DNA of 23,476 bases. It comes from JBBRMW01 sp038239365. GTDB taxonomy: Bacteria > Chloroflexota > Anaerolineae > Aggregatilineales > UBA2796. Made by a program: the position numbers and the translations under genes. Location: NCBI GenBank assembly GCA_038239365.1, contig JBBSEU010000052.1, positions 1 through 23,476 on the forward strand, in the 5' to 3' direction. Below are positions 7,749 to 14,626 of this stretch, piece by piece. Positions within the stretch are counted from its first letter, which is position 1, and each line of letters begins with the position of its first letter. Below the pieces are notes generated by a model that did not search any database, was not told the DNA's origin, and saw nothing but the letters and a program-made list of their open reading frames with translations.

Positions 7749-8413
7749 TTCGACTGATGCGTTTTTGCCCGGTAAGCGTCCAGGTCAATCAGCCAGATTT
7801 CCGAAGATAAACCATAGCTATTGGTTTGTATCAGCTTCGGCACACCGTAAGGCAGCACTTCATCCAGAAAGCTGATTTCCGCCTGAGTCGTCCCGTTGCC
7901 ACGCACAAAGATGAGCCATGCCCGCCGATAGTCGCCACTGCCCAATGTGGCGAACGGAAACCCCATCGCCTGTTTGGAGTCGGCACTCAGCGCCAGGATC
8001 AGATCATCCGAGTCGGGTCTGACCTGAAAAGGCTTATCCGGTAGAAAATAACCGTTGCTGATGGCCGGTGCCATTGAAGAATAATACAGCACGTCGCCAG
8101 CCTTAAATTCCTGATAAACTGAAGTCAGGGCAAGACGCGGATCGCCGTGGATAGGCGTTGGACGCAGCGCCGCCGAACTCCCTAACAGCTTGACGGTTGC
8201 CCATTCAACGACATACCACGAAGGCGGATGAACATCGCTCCGCGCCGCTCCCAGAACGCGATCCAATGTGGGCAGGCGCGCGATCCAGGCGGTGAATGTT
8301 TCATCGTAGCGTAGTGCAACGTCATTCAGGCCGATCAACCGCATGATCAGAGCCAATCCGACCCACCATAGCGAATCGGGAACTGCCGATAAGTTACGCC
8401 TGACGGTACTCAC
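7745..8413 (-). CDS. GT39/ArnT-like membrane glycosyltransferase with large internal deletion
   Basis: The protein has 222 residues from a GTG at 8413 that overlaps the stop of the upstream small gene (GTGA). The N-terminal 85 residues look like the beginning of a GT-C glycosyltransferase: one membrane helix ending at LIMRLIG, then LRYDETFTAWI and DVHPPSWY, the acidic and HPP motifs of the first periplasmic loop. Near residue 85 (about base 8160), the expected series of membrane helices is missing. The chain moves straight to what looks like the soluble tail (KAGDVLYYSS, then WLIFVRG and IWLIDLDAYR). Complete relatives are about 500-600 residues, so roughly 300 are missing with the frame kept. 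It is probably a non-functional remnant, although it remains open and coupled. An assembly collapse is another explanation. Confidence 0.65.
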   Translation of the reverse strand: MSTVRRNLSAVPDSLWWVGLALIMRLIGLNDVALRYDETFTAWIARLPTLDRVLGAARSDVHPPSWYVVEWATVKLLGSSAALRPTPIHGDPRLALTSVYQEFKAGDVLYYSSMAPAISNGYFLPDKPFQVRPDSDDLILALSADSKQAMGFPFATLGSGDYRRAWLIFVRGNGTTQAEISFLDEVLPYGVPKLIQTNSYGLSSEIWLIDLDAYRAKTHQSN

Positions 8414-8637
8414 CGCGCCGTCCACTGCCAGATCAGAATTGTGATCAGGCCAATGTACAGTCCGCCGAGCAGCGCAAAACGAATCACCGGAAAGCTGCGC
8501 GGGCGCACGCGACGCACAAAGATCAGGATCAAAAACGCGGCAATGCCCAACAGGACGCTGCCAAAAACCGCCATTTCGCCCGAAGCCACCGCCGCTGCCC
8601 AACGCGCATAGTAGGGATATTTGACCGGATCGGGCAT
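8410..8637 (-). CDS. Small two-helix membrane protein of unknown function
   Basis: The 75-residue product starts at the ATG at 8637, with GGAG at 8648-8651 (10 bases upstream). A short polar N-terminus (MPDPVKYPYYARWAAAV) is followed by a hydrophobic helix at about residues 22-40, a basic turn RRVRPRSF, and a second helix at about 52-70. The turn should face the cytoplasm by the positive-inside rule. I do not recognise the family. It sits 19 bases behind the ABC permease gene and overlaps the glycosyltransferase start by 4 bases, so it belongs to the exporter operon and may be an accessory subunit. The amino-acid make-up, ribosome site and coupling all favour a real gene over the other frame through this stretch. 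Confidence 0.7.
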   Translation of the reverse strand: MPDPVKYPYYARWAAAVASGEMAVFGSVLLGIAAFLILIFVRRVRPRSFPVIRFALLGGLYIGLITILIWQWTAR

Positions 8638-8656
8638 CTGTTTACGACTCCGCGCC

Positions 8657-10252
8657 CTATTTTTTGGCGGTGCTTAGTTCGCTGTTTGCGCCCTGATACG
8701 GATTCAAGCCATCTTTGCGAATCTCGGTGATGAACAGCAGTGCCAGACTCATGCTGAGTGTGACCGCTGCGCCACCCAGCAGCCCAAATGCGCCCTGAAA
8801 ACCACTGCTGCCTGCCGTCCAGAACACGACGAACACGGCAATTGCGGCCATCAACACCGAAAACAGACTGCGTTCACTCAATGTGCCGTGCTTGCCCACC
8901 GACTCGACATGCCCGACCAGTGAGAGTATCCAGACGACTGGCACAATACCCCACGAGACCGGGTCAACGTAAGTATTGAAGACGAGCAGCACTGGCAGCA
9001 TTCCGGCGGCCATGAGCAGCGCGGGCGTCAGGCTTGAGGCCAGCAAACGGCGCGTCATCGGCTGCGGGATGAACTGTGTGATGAACGGCACGGACTGATC
9101 GCGCCGAAAAACCGTCGCCAACTGCGGAGGCAGGACAAGCGCCAGCAAAATCGCTGTGACCACTGTGATCGCAATATTGAAAGGACGCCACACTACCAGA
9201 CCGACACCGAACAACACGCCATATAAAATCAGCGTGATCGATTGTCCATACTGGCGGCGATAAAAAAGCGCGGTACGTGCCAGTGCCGTATAGATGCCAA
9301 CAGCGGGCGGCAGTTCCCCCACTGCGCGGCTCTCATTGGCGCGGGCTTCCCCGATGATCGAAACCAGCAGTTGCCGATCCAGCAGGATCATAAAGCCCAA
9401 TTGACCGATCCGGGCGAATACATCCGAGGCCGCGCTGGCCCGAGTCAGGGACAGGTGACGCGACGTGATCCAGATGATCCCGATTCCGGCGGCGGCGTAG
9501 GCAGCGAATAACAGCCATGCCCAGGACGCCTTACCCATCGCCAAAAGCATGACGACGCGCCCCGGCAGGAGCAGCACTTGGGGATTCGTCACAAGCAGGA
9601 CGCCCACCGCAACAATGACACCTAATCGCGCGATCAGGCGAATGCCGCCCGGCGGCGGTGTAGTGACGTAGTCTTGCAGAGACATATGCCAGCCCAGCGC
9701 CAGCATCGGCGTGATCCAGAGTGCCATCGCCGCCATGCCGCGCAGCACCGCCGGAATAATACTGGCGGCCAGGATCGAGCCAAACAGCGGTGCCAGAAAC
9801 ACAAACGGAAAAACCGTGAACAGTGTGATGAAAATCACGACTTCGATGAAGCGCCACATCGTCAGCACGCGCCGATCAAACGGTGACGGCGAGAGGTAAG
9901 TCATATCGCCAAAGGTCAGGCGCAGCATCCACGCCCGCCAGGGCATCACCAGCAAAAAGACGCTCAACACGGCGATGATGGCCGGAAGCGTCGTTAACAT
10001 CGTCCTGGCAAGCACATCGGGCGCGGCCTTGCTTTCGAGGACGTATAAGCTGTTCAGCAATCCAACAATTGCCGGGGTCATGACGCTGATGATCAGCACA
10101 TAAATGTACACGAACGTGATGCGCTCCATCCACTTACCAGAGGACGGCATCAGTCCCATCGCGCGCAGCCAGTAGGCAAAAGTCCAGCGCAGTTGTTTCT
10201 GGCGCAGTGCCGCGATGCTGCCGAACATCCCGCTTAGCGTTGTCTGGAACAT
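8657..10252 (-). CDS. ABC-2-like transporter permease, polytopic membrane protein
   Basis: This 531-residue protein is hydrophobic throughout, with about 12 predicted membrane helices grouped in two halves around a cytoplasmic stretch (about residues 280-330). There is no nucleotide-binding motif. The start ATG at 10252 lies 2 bases after the stop of the ATPase gene, so the two are coupled and must form one transporter. The pairing of one polytopic permease with a CcmA/NatA-like ATPase is typical of ABC-2 exporters, and no substrate-binding protein is present. The sequence gives no direct hint of the cargo. The linked glycosyltransferase remnant suggests an envelope or glycan-related role, but that is inference. 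Overlapping open frames on both strands in this gene are shadows. Confidence 0.82.
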   Translation of the reverse strand: MFQTTLSGMFGSIAALRQKQLRWTFAYWLRAMGLMPSSGKWMERITFVYIYVLIISVMTPAIVGLLNSLYVLESKAAPDVLARTMLTTLPAIIAVLSVFLLVMPWRAWMLRLTFGDMTYLSPSPFDRRVLTMWRFIEVVIFITLFTVFPFVFLAPLFGSILAASIIPAVLRGMAAMALWITPMLALGWHMSLQDYVTTPPPGGIRLIARLGVIVAVGVLLVTNPQVLLLPGRVVMLLAMGKASWAWLLFAAYAAAGIGIIWITSRHLSLTRASAASDVFARIGQLGFMILLDRQLLVSIIGEARANESRAVGELPPAVGIYTALARTALFYRRQYGQSITLILYGVLFGVGLVVWRPFNIAITVVTAILLALVLPPQLATVFRRDQSVPFITQFIPQPMTRRLLASSLTPALLMAAGMLPVLLVFNTYVDPVSWGIVPVVWILSLVGHVESVGKHGTLSERSLFSVLMAAIAVFVVFWTAGSSGFQGAFGLLGGAAVTLSMSLALLFITEIRKDGLNPYQGANSELSTAKK

Positions 10253-10254
10253 GC

Positions 10255-11181
10255 TCAGCCTACCGTTTCGGGATGCAGCCGCGTGAACTCGTTGATGGCG
10301 GCGGTGAACACGCTGGCAACTGTCGCATCGGCGGGCAAGCCATAACGTGCGATCCAGGCACTCGGCGTATCATCACCGATCTTGTTACCATTCAGCAGCA
10401 GAAAGAAACGATCAATGCCCGGCGTGACCAGTTCCACCTGATGGCTGCTCAGCAAGACCGCGCCTTCGTCTTCCTGTTGAAACTCATCAAGAAGCTGCCA
10501 CAACACGCGCGCGCTGAGCGGGTCAAGCGCGGCGGTGGGTTCGTCCAGCAGGATCACTTTGGGATTGATCAGTAAGCCAAGTGCCAGTCCCAGTTTGTAT
10601 TTCATGCCGCGTGAATACGTCGAGGGGTAACTTTTGCGAACCGTCCACAAACCCAGCGCATCCAACAAATATTCGGCGGCGGGTTCGACGCCTTCCAGAT
10701 CGTGAAAACGCCCGACCATCAGCATATGATCCCAGGCGGTCATGCTCTGGTAGAAATTCGGCGTATCGGGCAGCATCACCAGTGACGCGCGCGCTTTTTG
10801 TTCTTCGCGGGTCAGCGAAGCGCCACAAATCGTCACTTCGCCCTTATCCATTGGCAGCCAGCCGGAAAGACATTGCAGCAGCGTTGATTTGCCCGCGCCG
10901 TTCGGCCCAATCAGGGCGATTCGTTCGCCAGCGGCCATTGTGAAGTCGATCCCGTGCAGGACTTCGACAGAACCATAGGATTTCCGCACACCGCGCGCAT
11001 CCAGGACGGTCTTTTCAGTGGCGGCGGGGGTTGGTGGCGTTATCGTTGGGACGCTGACAGGCGATGCGTCGTGAAGCGCAGCGCCATTGGTGCTGCCATT
11101 GGCTTTTCCATTCAGGCGGGGCGTGAGGCCGCCGCCGAAATTTTCGGGGACTGGTTTATTCGGGCGGGACTTCTTAGACAA
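10255..11181 (-). CDS. ABC transporter ATP-binding protein with Pro/Thr-rich N-terminal extension
   Basis: The protein has 308 residues from a TTG at 11181, with GAGG about 6 bases upstream. An ATG at 11226 is in frame but lies before the -10 box, so transcripts from that promoter would not contain it. After about 55 residues of low-complexity sequence (NGKANGSTNGAA, then PTITPPTPAAT) comes a complete ATPase: Walker A GPNGAGKST at 92-100, a Q-loop region around LVMLPDTPNF, a signature reduced to YSRGM in place of LSGGQ, Walker B VILLDEPTAALD, and the switch histidine in SSHQVE. The fold type is that of NatA/CcmA exporter ATPases, which power the adjacent permease from the cytoplasmic face. 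The disordered N-terminus is unusual for the family and may be a contact site. Confidence 0.9.
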   Translation of the reverse strand: MSKKSRPNKPVPENFGGGLTPRLNGKANGSTNGAALHDASPVSVPTITPPTPAATEKTVLDARGVRKSYGSVEVLHGIDFTMAAGERIALIGPNGAGKSTLLQCLSGWLPMDKGEVTICGASLTREEQKARASLVMLPDTPNFYQSMTAWDHMLMVGRFHDLEGVEPAAEYLLDALGLWTVRKSYPSTYSRGMKYKLGLALGLLINPKVILLDEPTAALDPLSARVLWQLLDEFQQEDEGAVLLSSHQVELVTPGIDRFFLLLNGNKIGDDTPSAWIARYGLPADATVASVFTAAINEFTRLHPETVG

Positions 11182-11214
11182 CGCTACCTCAGAGGGTTTG
11201 TGAACAACCGCGCA

Positions 11215-11242
11215 ATTATAGCGCATTTGAGGGCTTGCTCAA
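11215..11242 (-). promoter_or_regulatory. Sigma-70 promoter of the ABC exporter operon
   Basis: Read on the minus strand, TTGAGC (11242-11237) and TATAAT (11220-11215) are separated by 16 bases. Transcription would begin near 11208, giving a leader of about 27 bases before the TTG start at 11181. This is the best promoter match in the window and decides the start of the ATPase gene. Confidence 0.72.
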
Positions 11243-11313
11243 AGTGTTGGTTAAAGGAAGTCCAAGGCAAACCAGGCGTAAAACTCTTTTGCTCTGTTCA
11301 ATATCACTGCTAC

Positions 11314-11616
11314 TTACGTTGCGGTTGGAATCGGCTCATCGGCATTCGCCAGGATGATCTGGTCGTGCGGAATACCTGCCTCGATCAGCGCATCGACCAG
11401 CGGTTTGTTGTTGATGTCATGGTCAATGAATACGCGATTGTTGTCAATGTGGACAATTAATGAGGTAGTCGTCAGTCGTCTACCTTTCACAATTGCGGTG
11501 GAGACAATGGTAAAAACAGATTGATCGGCAGACATGGTTAGAACACTGAAGCCGTTCAGCCCTTTGACTGCATAGCCGGACATCACTTCAAGGACGCTAT
11601 CCTTTAACGAATCCAT
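11314..11616 (-). CDS. XisI family protein (fdxN element excision controlling factor-like), solo
   Basis: The product has 100 residues from the ATG at 11616 (GGGG about 7 bases upstream). XisI proteins begin at a matching MD-x-L and share the core seen here: a beta-rich middle, SLIVHIDNNRVFIDHD, then ALIEAGIPHDQIILA near the C-terminus. In heterocystous cyanobacteria XisI and XisH act with the recombinase XisF to excise the fdxN element. Most family members elsewhere have no demonstrated role, so the name should not be taken as function. No xisH, recombinase or attachment site is visible here. The gene is downstream of two small unknown genes on the same strand (100-base gap) and could be their third partner. 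An upstream in-frame ATG at 11670 would add an N-terminus atypical of the family. Confidence 0.78.
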   Translation of the reverse strand: MDSLKDSVLEVMSGYAVKGLNGFSVLTMSADQSVFTIVSTAIVKGRRLTTTSLIVHIDNNRVFIDHDINNKPLVDALIEAGIPHDQIILANADEPIPTAT

Positions 11617-11716
11617 AAAATAACCCCGGCTCACGCAAATCAAGGCGATTTTACCATTTTTGCCAACCATCTGTGCAGCCTGTAAACTTCGGGCACTTGC
11701 AACGGAGCGCGCTAAC

Positions 11717-12031
11717 TCAGAACGGAATATCCTCGTCGGCGCTCAGGTTTTCGATCAGTTCCAGCAACGCTTCCTCAGCCTCATCCTGCATCGACGACGT
11801 GGCAGAATTCTCATCGACTTCGCGGAGTTCTTCAAGCAGCATATCCGCTAACATCGCCATTTCATCAAAAGCCGCCTGTGTGCGCTCTGTGTAGCCAAAG
11901 ATGTCCCAGAGTTCGTTTTTGGCCGCGTCCAGATCGCCTGCATTGAGGTACTCAATGGTACGATACAGGCGCGATACGAGATGGCCTTCGTCCTTGTAAT
12001 ATTTTTCGGTCAACTCCTCGATCCGTCTCAT
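11717..12031 (-). CDS. Small acidic helical protein, unknown
   Basis: This 104-residue protein is predicted to be almost entirely alpha-helical and strongly acidic in its second half (LLEELREVDE, then a tail with EEALLELIENLSADED). No known domain is recognised. The ATG at 12031 overlaps the stop of the preceding gene as ATGA, so it is translated by coupling. It has no cysteines, no membrane helix and no signal sequence, so it should be a soluble cytoplasmic protein that probably works by binding a partner, most simply the product of the overlapping gene. The genes on both sides and the operator-like repeats upstream suggest control by the divergent XRE regulator. Confidence 0.68.
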   Translation of the reverse strand: MRRIEELTEKYYKDEGHLVSRLYRTIEYLNAGDLDAAKNELWDIFGYTERTQAAFDEMAMLADMLLEELREVDENSATSSMQDEAEEALLELIENLSADEDIPF

Positions 12032-12315
12032 TGTGGCGTCCTTCCCGTAATCGTGATCTCACGCGGACGCATCCCATAGGCCAGCCGCATCGCTTCAACT
12101 TCGGCGTCGATGCGCTCATAGCGGGCTTGCAAACGGGCTGACGCGATTTCAAGATAGGCGGCTACTCGTGCCATATGCGATACGGGAGGGGTTGGAGTCG
12201 GTGGTGGAACGGCTTTGGGCGCACACAGCAGCCCGGCGATCCGGGGCGCGCACAACATGAGGCGCGGCGGAAATGGGGAATATGAAACTACTGGCGATTG
12301 ATGTACAATGCTCAT
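12028..12315 (-). CDS. Small protein with Pro-rich N-terminus and helical C-terminus, unknown
   Basis: This 95-residue protein starts at the ATG at 12315, with GAGG 7 bases upstream. The first half is low in charge and rich in proline (PPPTPTPP at about residues 37-44). The second half (from about MARVAAYLEIASARLQ) is a regular amphipathic helix of about 35 residues, suited to a coiled coil or helix pairing. I do not recognise a family. It is the first gene of a coupled pair and lies opposite the XRE gene across a 141-base divergent gap containing two inverted repeats. The coupled start and good ribosome site support a real gene; the low-complexity half lowers confidence. Confidence 0.6.
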   Translation of the reverse strand: MSIVHQSPVVSYSPFPPRLMLCAPRIAGLLCAPKAVPPPTPTPPVSHMARVAAYLEIASARLQARYERIDAEVEAMRLAYGMRPREITITGRTPQ

Positions 12316-12339
12316 CAGGATACCTCGTTTATCCTACTC

Positions 12340-12368
12340 GGCGGAAACCTGTTACGCGGGTTTCTGCC
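12340..12368. promoter_or_regulatory. Inverted repeat, 10-bp arms, in the divergent gap
   Basis: GGCGGAAACC (12340-12349) and GGTTTCTGCC (12359-12368) form an inverted repeat with one mismatch and a 9-base centre. It lies 25 bases upstream of the start of the small gene pair on the minus strand. It may be an operator for a dimeric regulator or a hairpin in the mRNA leader. It is not followed by a T tract on either strand. Confidence 0.5.
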
Positions 12369-12385
12369 ACTACAAAAATAAAATG

Positions 12386-12401
12386 GTGTTCACTTGAACA
12401 C
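12386..12401. promoter_or_regulatory. Putative XRE operator, perfect 7-2-7 inverted repeat
   Basis: GTGTTCA-CT-TGAACAC is a perfect palindrome with 7-bp arms and a 2-base centre. This is the size and symmetry that Cro/cI-like dimers recognise. It sits in the middle of the gap between the XRE gene and the divergent small genes, about 55 bases from the chosen XRE start and 70 from the other, so one bound dimer could control both directions. Confidence 0.6.
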
Positions 12402-12456
12402 ACTCATGTAAATCATAAGTCGAATTGTATTGGTTGTCAAGGGGTTGCGTGAAACT

Positions 12457-12792
12457 GTGTCTGTTAAATCTACCTGGCGAACAGATCGCCTGCGTACATT
12501 GCGTGAACAACACGGTTGGTCGCAGCGTGAATTAGCGCGGCGCTGTGGCATCATCGAGACGCTGATCGCCAAATATGAGGGCGATCTGAAACAACCAAAT
12601 CCTTCGGCGTTGAGTCGATTGGCCGAAACATTGGGCGTTAGCGCCGATTATCTGTTAGGTCTGAGTGATGATCCACGCCCGCGAATTGTTGACGACGTGA
12701 CCATGAGTGAAGACGAACGCGCCGTGTTGGAAACGTTTCGGCGCGAAGGCTGGCGGGGCGTCATTCGGTTGGGCGCGGATCGAATACCATAA
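12457..12792 (+). CDS. XRE-family (Cro/cI-type) transcriptional regulator
   Basis: The protein has 111 residues from the GTG at 12457. The N-terminal half is a complete HTH domain: RLRTLREQHGWSQRELARRC is the first helices and turn, the recognition helix follows (IIETLIAKYEGD), and LAETLGVSADYLLGLSD closes the domain. The remaining about 35 residues (MSEDERAVLETFRREGWRG) form a helical tail probably used for dimerisation. The start is uncertain: AAGGGG at 12439-12444 is 12 bases from the GTG, and an in-frame TTG at 12430 is an alternative. It is read away from the two small genes and 4 bases ahead of the lipoprotein gene. With the palindrome at 12386-12401 just upstream, auto-repression and control of the divergent pair are likely (inference). 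Confidence 0.87.
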   Translation: MSVKSTWRTDRLRTLREQHGWSQRELARRCGIIETLIAKYEGDLKQPNPSALSRLAETLGVSADYLLGLSDDPRPRIVDDVTMSEDERAVLETFRREGWRGVIRLGADRIP

Positions 12793-12796
12793 TGTG

Positions 12797-13954
12797 ATGG
12801 AGTCGCGCTTGAAACGAATCGCTCTGCTCTTGCTGCTTGTTGCGGGATGCAGCACTGCCACGCCGACGCCTGCCCCTGTCGCTTCCAATGCGCCCGCCTG
12901 GGACGTGATTTACCTGTTCCGGGATGAGGCCGTCGAAGCGACTCAGGCGTATCAACTTTCGGCATTCAGCACAAGAACCGATCAAGGTCAGCCGCGCGCA
13001 CTGCATCGTTTTCCGATTGATGCGATTGCAGTGCCCTGGGATGTGCGGCCACCATCCGCCGTTTCGCCGGATGGCAGTACATTGGCGATGGTGCAGTGGG
13101 ACGAAAAACAGGGCGGCGCACTGACTGTCAACCTGAAAACGGGCGACATGAAGCCCCTGCCGGGCATCGAAGTCAGGGGTTTGTTCGACACGACGATTCT
13201 GGGCTGGACGCCGGACGGCAAAGCATTAATCGTGTACTACGCCGGGCTGAATACCGGGCGCGTGCTGCATTATGATCTGGCAACATTCACGCTGACGCCA
13301 TTGTTCACGCTGGATGACGTGATCCCGGCGATGGGTCAGGAGACGCTCTCCCCGGATGGATCGCGGCTGCTGTACTGCAATGTGCTGGGCAATCGCGGTT
13401 GTGGTGGTTACGCGATGCGTCCGCTGGATGGCTCGGCGGCAAAAGCATTCATCTTGCCCGATCAAACGGTGTGCGGGGGCTATCCGGCGCTCAAGTGGTC
13501 GCCCGATAGTCGCAAAGTTGCTTTAAGCTGCGTCGTGGAGAGCAAGCCAAATCTGACTCTGCTCGATATGTCGGGCACGGTTACGACGTATCCGGTCAGC
13601 ATAGAAGTGAACGATATGGCCTGGTCGCCGGATGGGGCGCGGCTGATGCTCGATCTGTGTGCGGGGAATTACGTCAATGCCGATGATCCCGACTGTGGCA
13701 TGATGCCCTTCATGGATGCAAGCAGCGGCGTATTGAGCGACGGCCCAAAAATCGAACGGACTGAGGCGCGGCGGCTGTATTGGCTGGGTGATACGATTGT
13801 CTTCAATGAGAGCAGCGGCGGTGGTCAGGAAGCGACACTCTACTTTTATGACGTGCCAAGCCGCAAAAGCAAGCAGTTCACGCGCAACAGCAGTGCCTAT
13901 CAGGATGCCGGGTTCACGATTCTGGGCTTGTTCAGGACGGGTACGCAAGGCTAA
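12797..13954 (+). CDS. TolB-like beta-propeller lipoprotein, cysteine-rich
   Basis: The protein has 385 residues from the ATG at 12797. A basic N-terminus (MESRLKR) and a Leu-rich helix end in the lipobox LVAGC with Cys18, followed by a Pro/Thr linker (STATPTPAP), so it should be exported and lipid-anchored. The rest shows five PD40/WD40-like blade signatures (SPDGSTLAM, TPDGKALIV, SPDGSRLLY, SPDSRKVAL, SPDGARLML), giving a propeller as in TolB C-terminal domains. Several cysteines near the blades (YCNVLGNRGCGG, VCGGYP, DLCAGNY, DPDCGMM) suggest disulfides. The start 4 bases after the XRE stop implies co-transcription. An earlier in-frame ATG at 12707 would lie inside the XRE gene and place the signal sequence internally, so it is not used. 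The ligand is unknown. The 3' end overlaps the convergent methyltransferase by 23 bases. Confidence 0.85.
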   Translation: MESRLKRIALLLLLVAGCSTATPTPAPVASNAPAWDVIYLFRDEAVEATQAYQLSAFSTRTDQGQPRALHRFPIDAIAVPWDVRPPSAVSPDGSTLAMVQWDEKQGGALTVNLKTGDMKPLPGIEVRGLFDTTILGWTPDGKALIVYYAGLNTGRVLHYDLATFTLTPLFTLDDVIPAMGQETLSPDGSRLLYCNVLGNRGCGGYAMRPLDGSAAKAFILPDQTVCGGYPALKWSPDSRKVALSCVVESKPNLTLLDMSGTVTTYPVSIEVNDMAWSPDGARLMLDLCAGNYVNADDPDCGMMPFMDASSGVLSDGPKIERTEARRLYWLGDTIVFNESSGGGQEATLYFYDVPSRKSKQFTRNSSAYQDAGFTILGLFRTGTQG

Positions 13955-14423
13955 AGATAAATCGATCACGCCCGCTCAAGTCTGGTGCGCTCAACGTTTC
14001 CGGCAGCTTCATCGGCATGAGCGGGAGCGCATCCAGCCATCCCCGCAGCCGCTCCGCTTCGGGCAAACTGTAACAGGTGACGATCAACAACCCGCCCGGC
14101 GCAAGTAAGGCGGGCGTGCCGCGAATCGCTTGTTCCCATGCCTGACTAGAGCGATCAATATCCGGGTGACGAATCACGATCAGATCAAAACGCATATTGA
14201 ACGGCAAGGCGCGCACGTCGGCCAAAATCGGCTGCATCGGCGGTGGCACACGTTGCAGCGCCGCCAGATCATCATCCACGCCATAGATCGCCGCTGCCGG
14301 GTAACGTGCCATGAGTGTTTCCGTGCTTTGGCCTTCAGCACTCCCCAACTCTAGAATGCGATTTACAGGGTGTAAGGGCAGGTTTTTGATGAAATTGCCG
14401 AATCGGGACAAATATTTATCCAT
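13932..14423 (-). CDS. Class I SAM-dependent methyltransferase, small
   Basis: This 163-residue protein has a minimal Rossmann methyltransferase fold. Motif I is ILELGSAEGQST (about residues 23-34), an acidic residue that should bind the ribose follows at YGVDDD, a motif II-like strand is RFDLIVIRHPD, and LLAPGGLLIVTCYS is the motif III region. It is shorter than most family members (200-250 residues) and lacks a recognisable substrate-binding insert, so the target (small molecule, protein or RNA) is open. The ATG at 14423 has only a weak ribosome site. It is a single gene facing the lipoprotein gene (23-base overlap of the 3' ends) and divergent from glnA. Confidence 0.82.
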   Translation of the reverse strand: MDKYLSRFGNFIKNLPLHPVNRILELGSAEGQSTETLMARYPAAAIYGVDDDLAALQRVPPPMQPILADVRALPFNMRFDLIVIRHPDIDRSSQAWEQAIRGTPALLAPGGLLIVTCYSLPEAERLRGWLDALPLMPMKLPETLSAPDLSGRDRFIFSLAYPS

Positions 14424-14626
14424 TAGCCATCATTTGTGCAAAAGTTACTTGTGCGATCTGCCCAATTTTGTGCAGTTTCACTAGATACAACCTTATCCCG
14501 GTTTTTTCCAAAAAGGTAACGAAAACAGCTATTTTTGGCTCAAAAGGAACGTTTTTACGCTTATTTTCGCGTCGATTTTGCCAAAAAACAGTGTTTAGCA
14601 TCTCAAATTTGCAGTTTGCTGTCCCT

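Noticed and set aside
8414..8602. N-terminal extension of the glycosyltransferase remnant to 8602
   Set aside because: The added 63 residues look like an out-of-frame reading of the small membrane protein gene. The GTG at 8413 overlaps that gene's stop in the usual coupled manner.
11617..11670. Longer XisI reading from 11670
   Set aside because: It adds a hydrophobic N-terminus not found in XisI proteins, which start at the MD-x-L seen at 11616.
12707..12796. Earlier ATG for the lipoprotein, inside the XRE gene
   Set aside because: It would bury the signal peptide and lipobox 30 residues into the protein. The ATG at 12797 gives a normal lipoprotein N-terminus.
14500..14600. A/T runs such as GGTTTTTTCC and CCAAAAAAC as terminators
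   Set aside because: The possible stems are A/T-only and very short, with no GC-rich hairpin, so they are not credible terminators.
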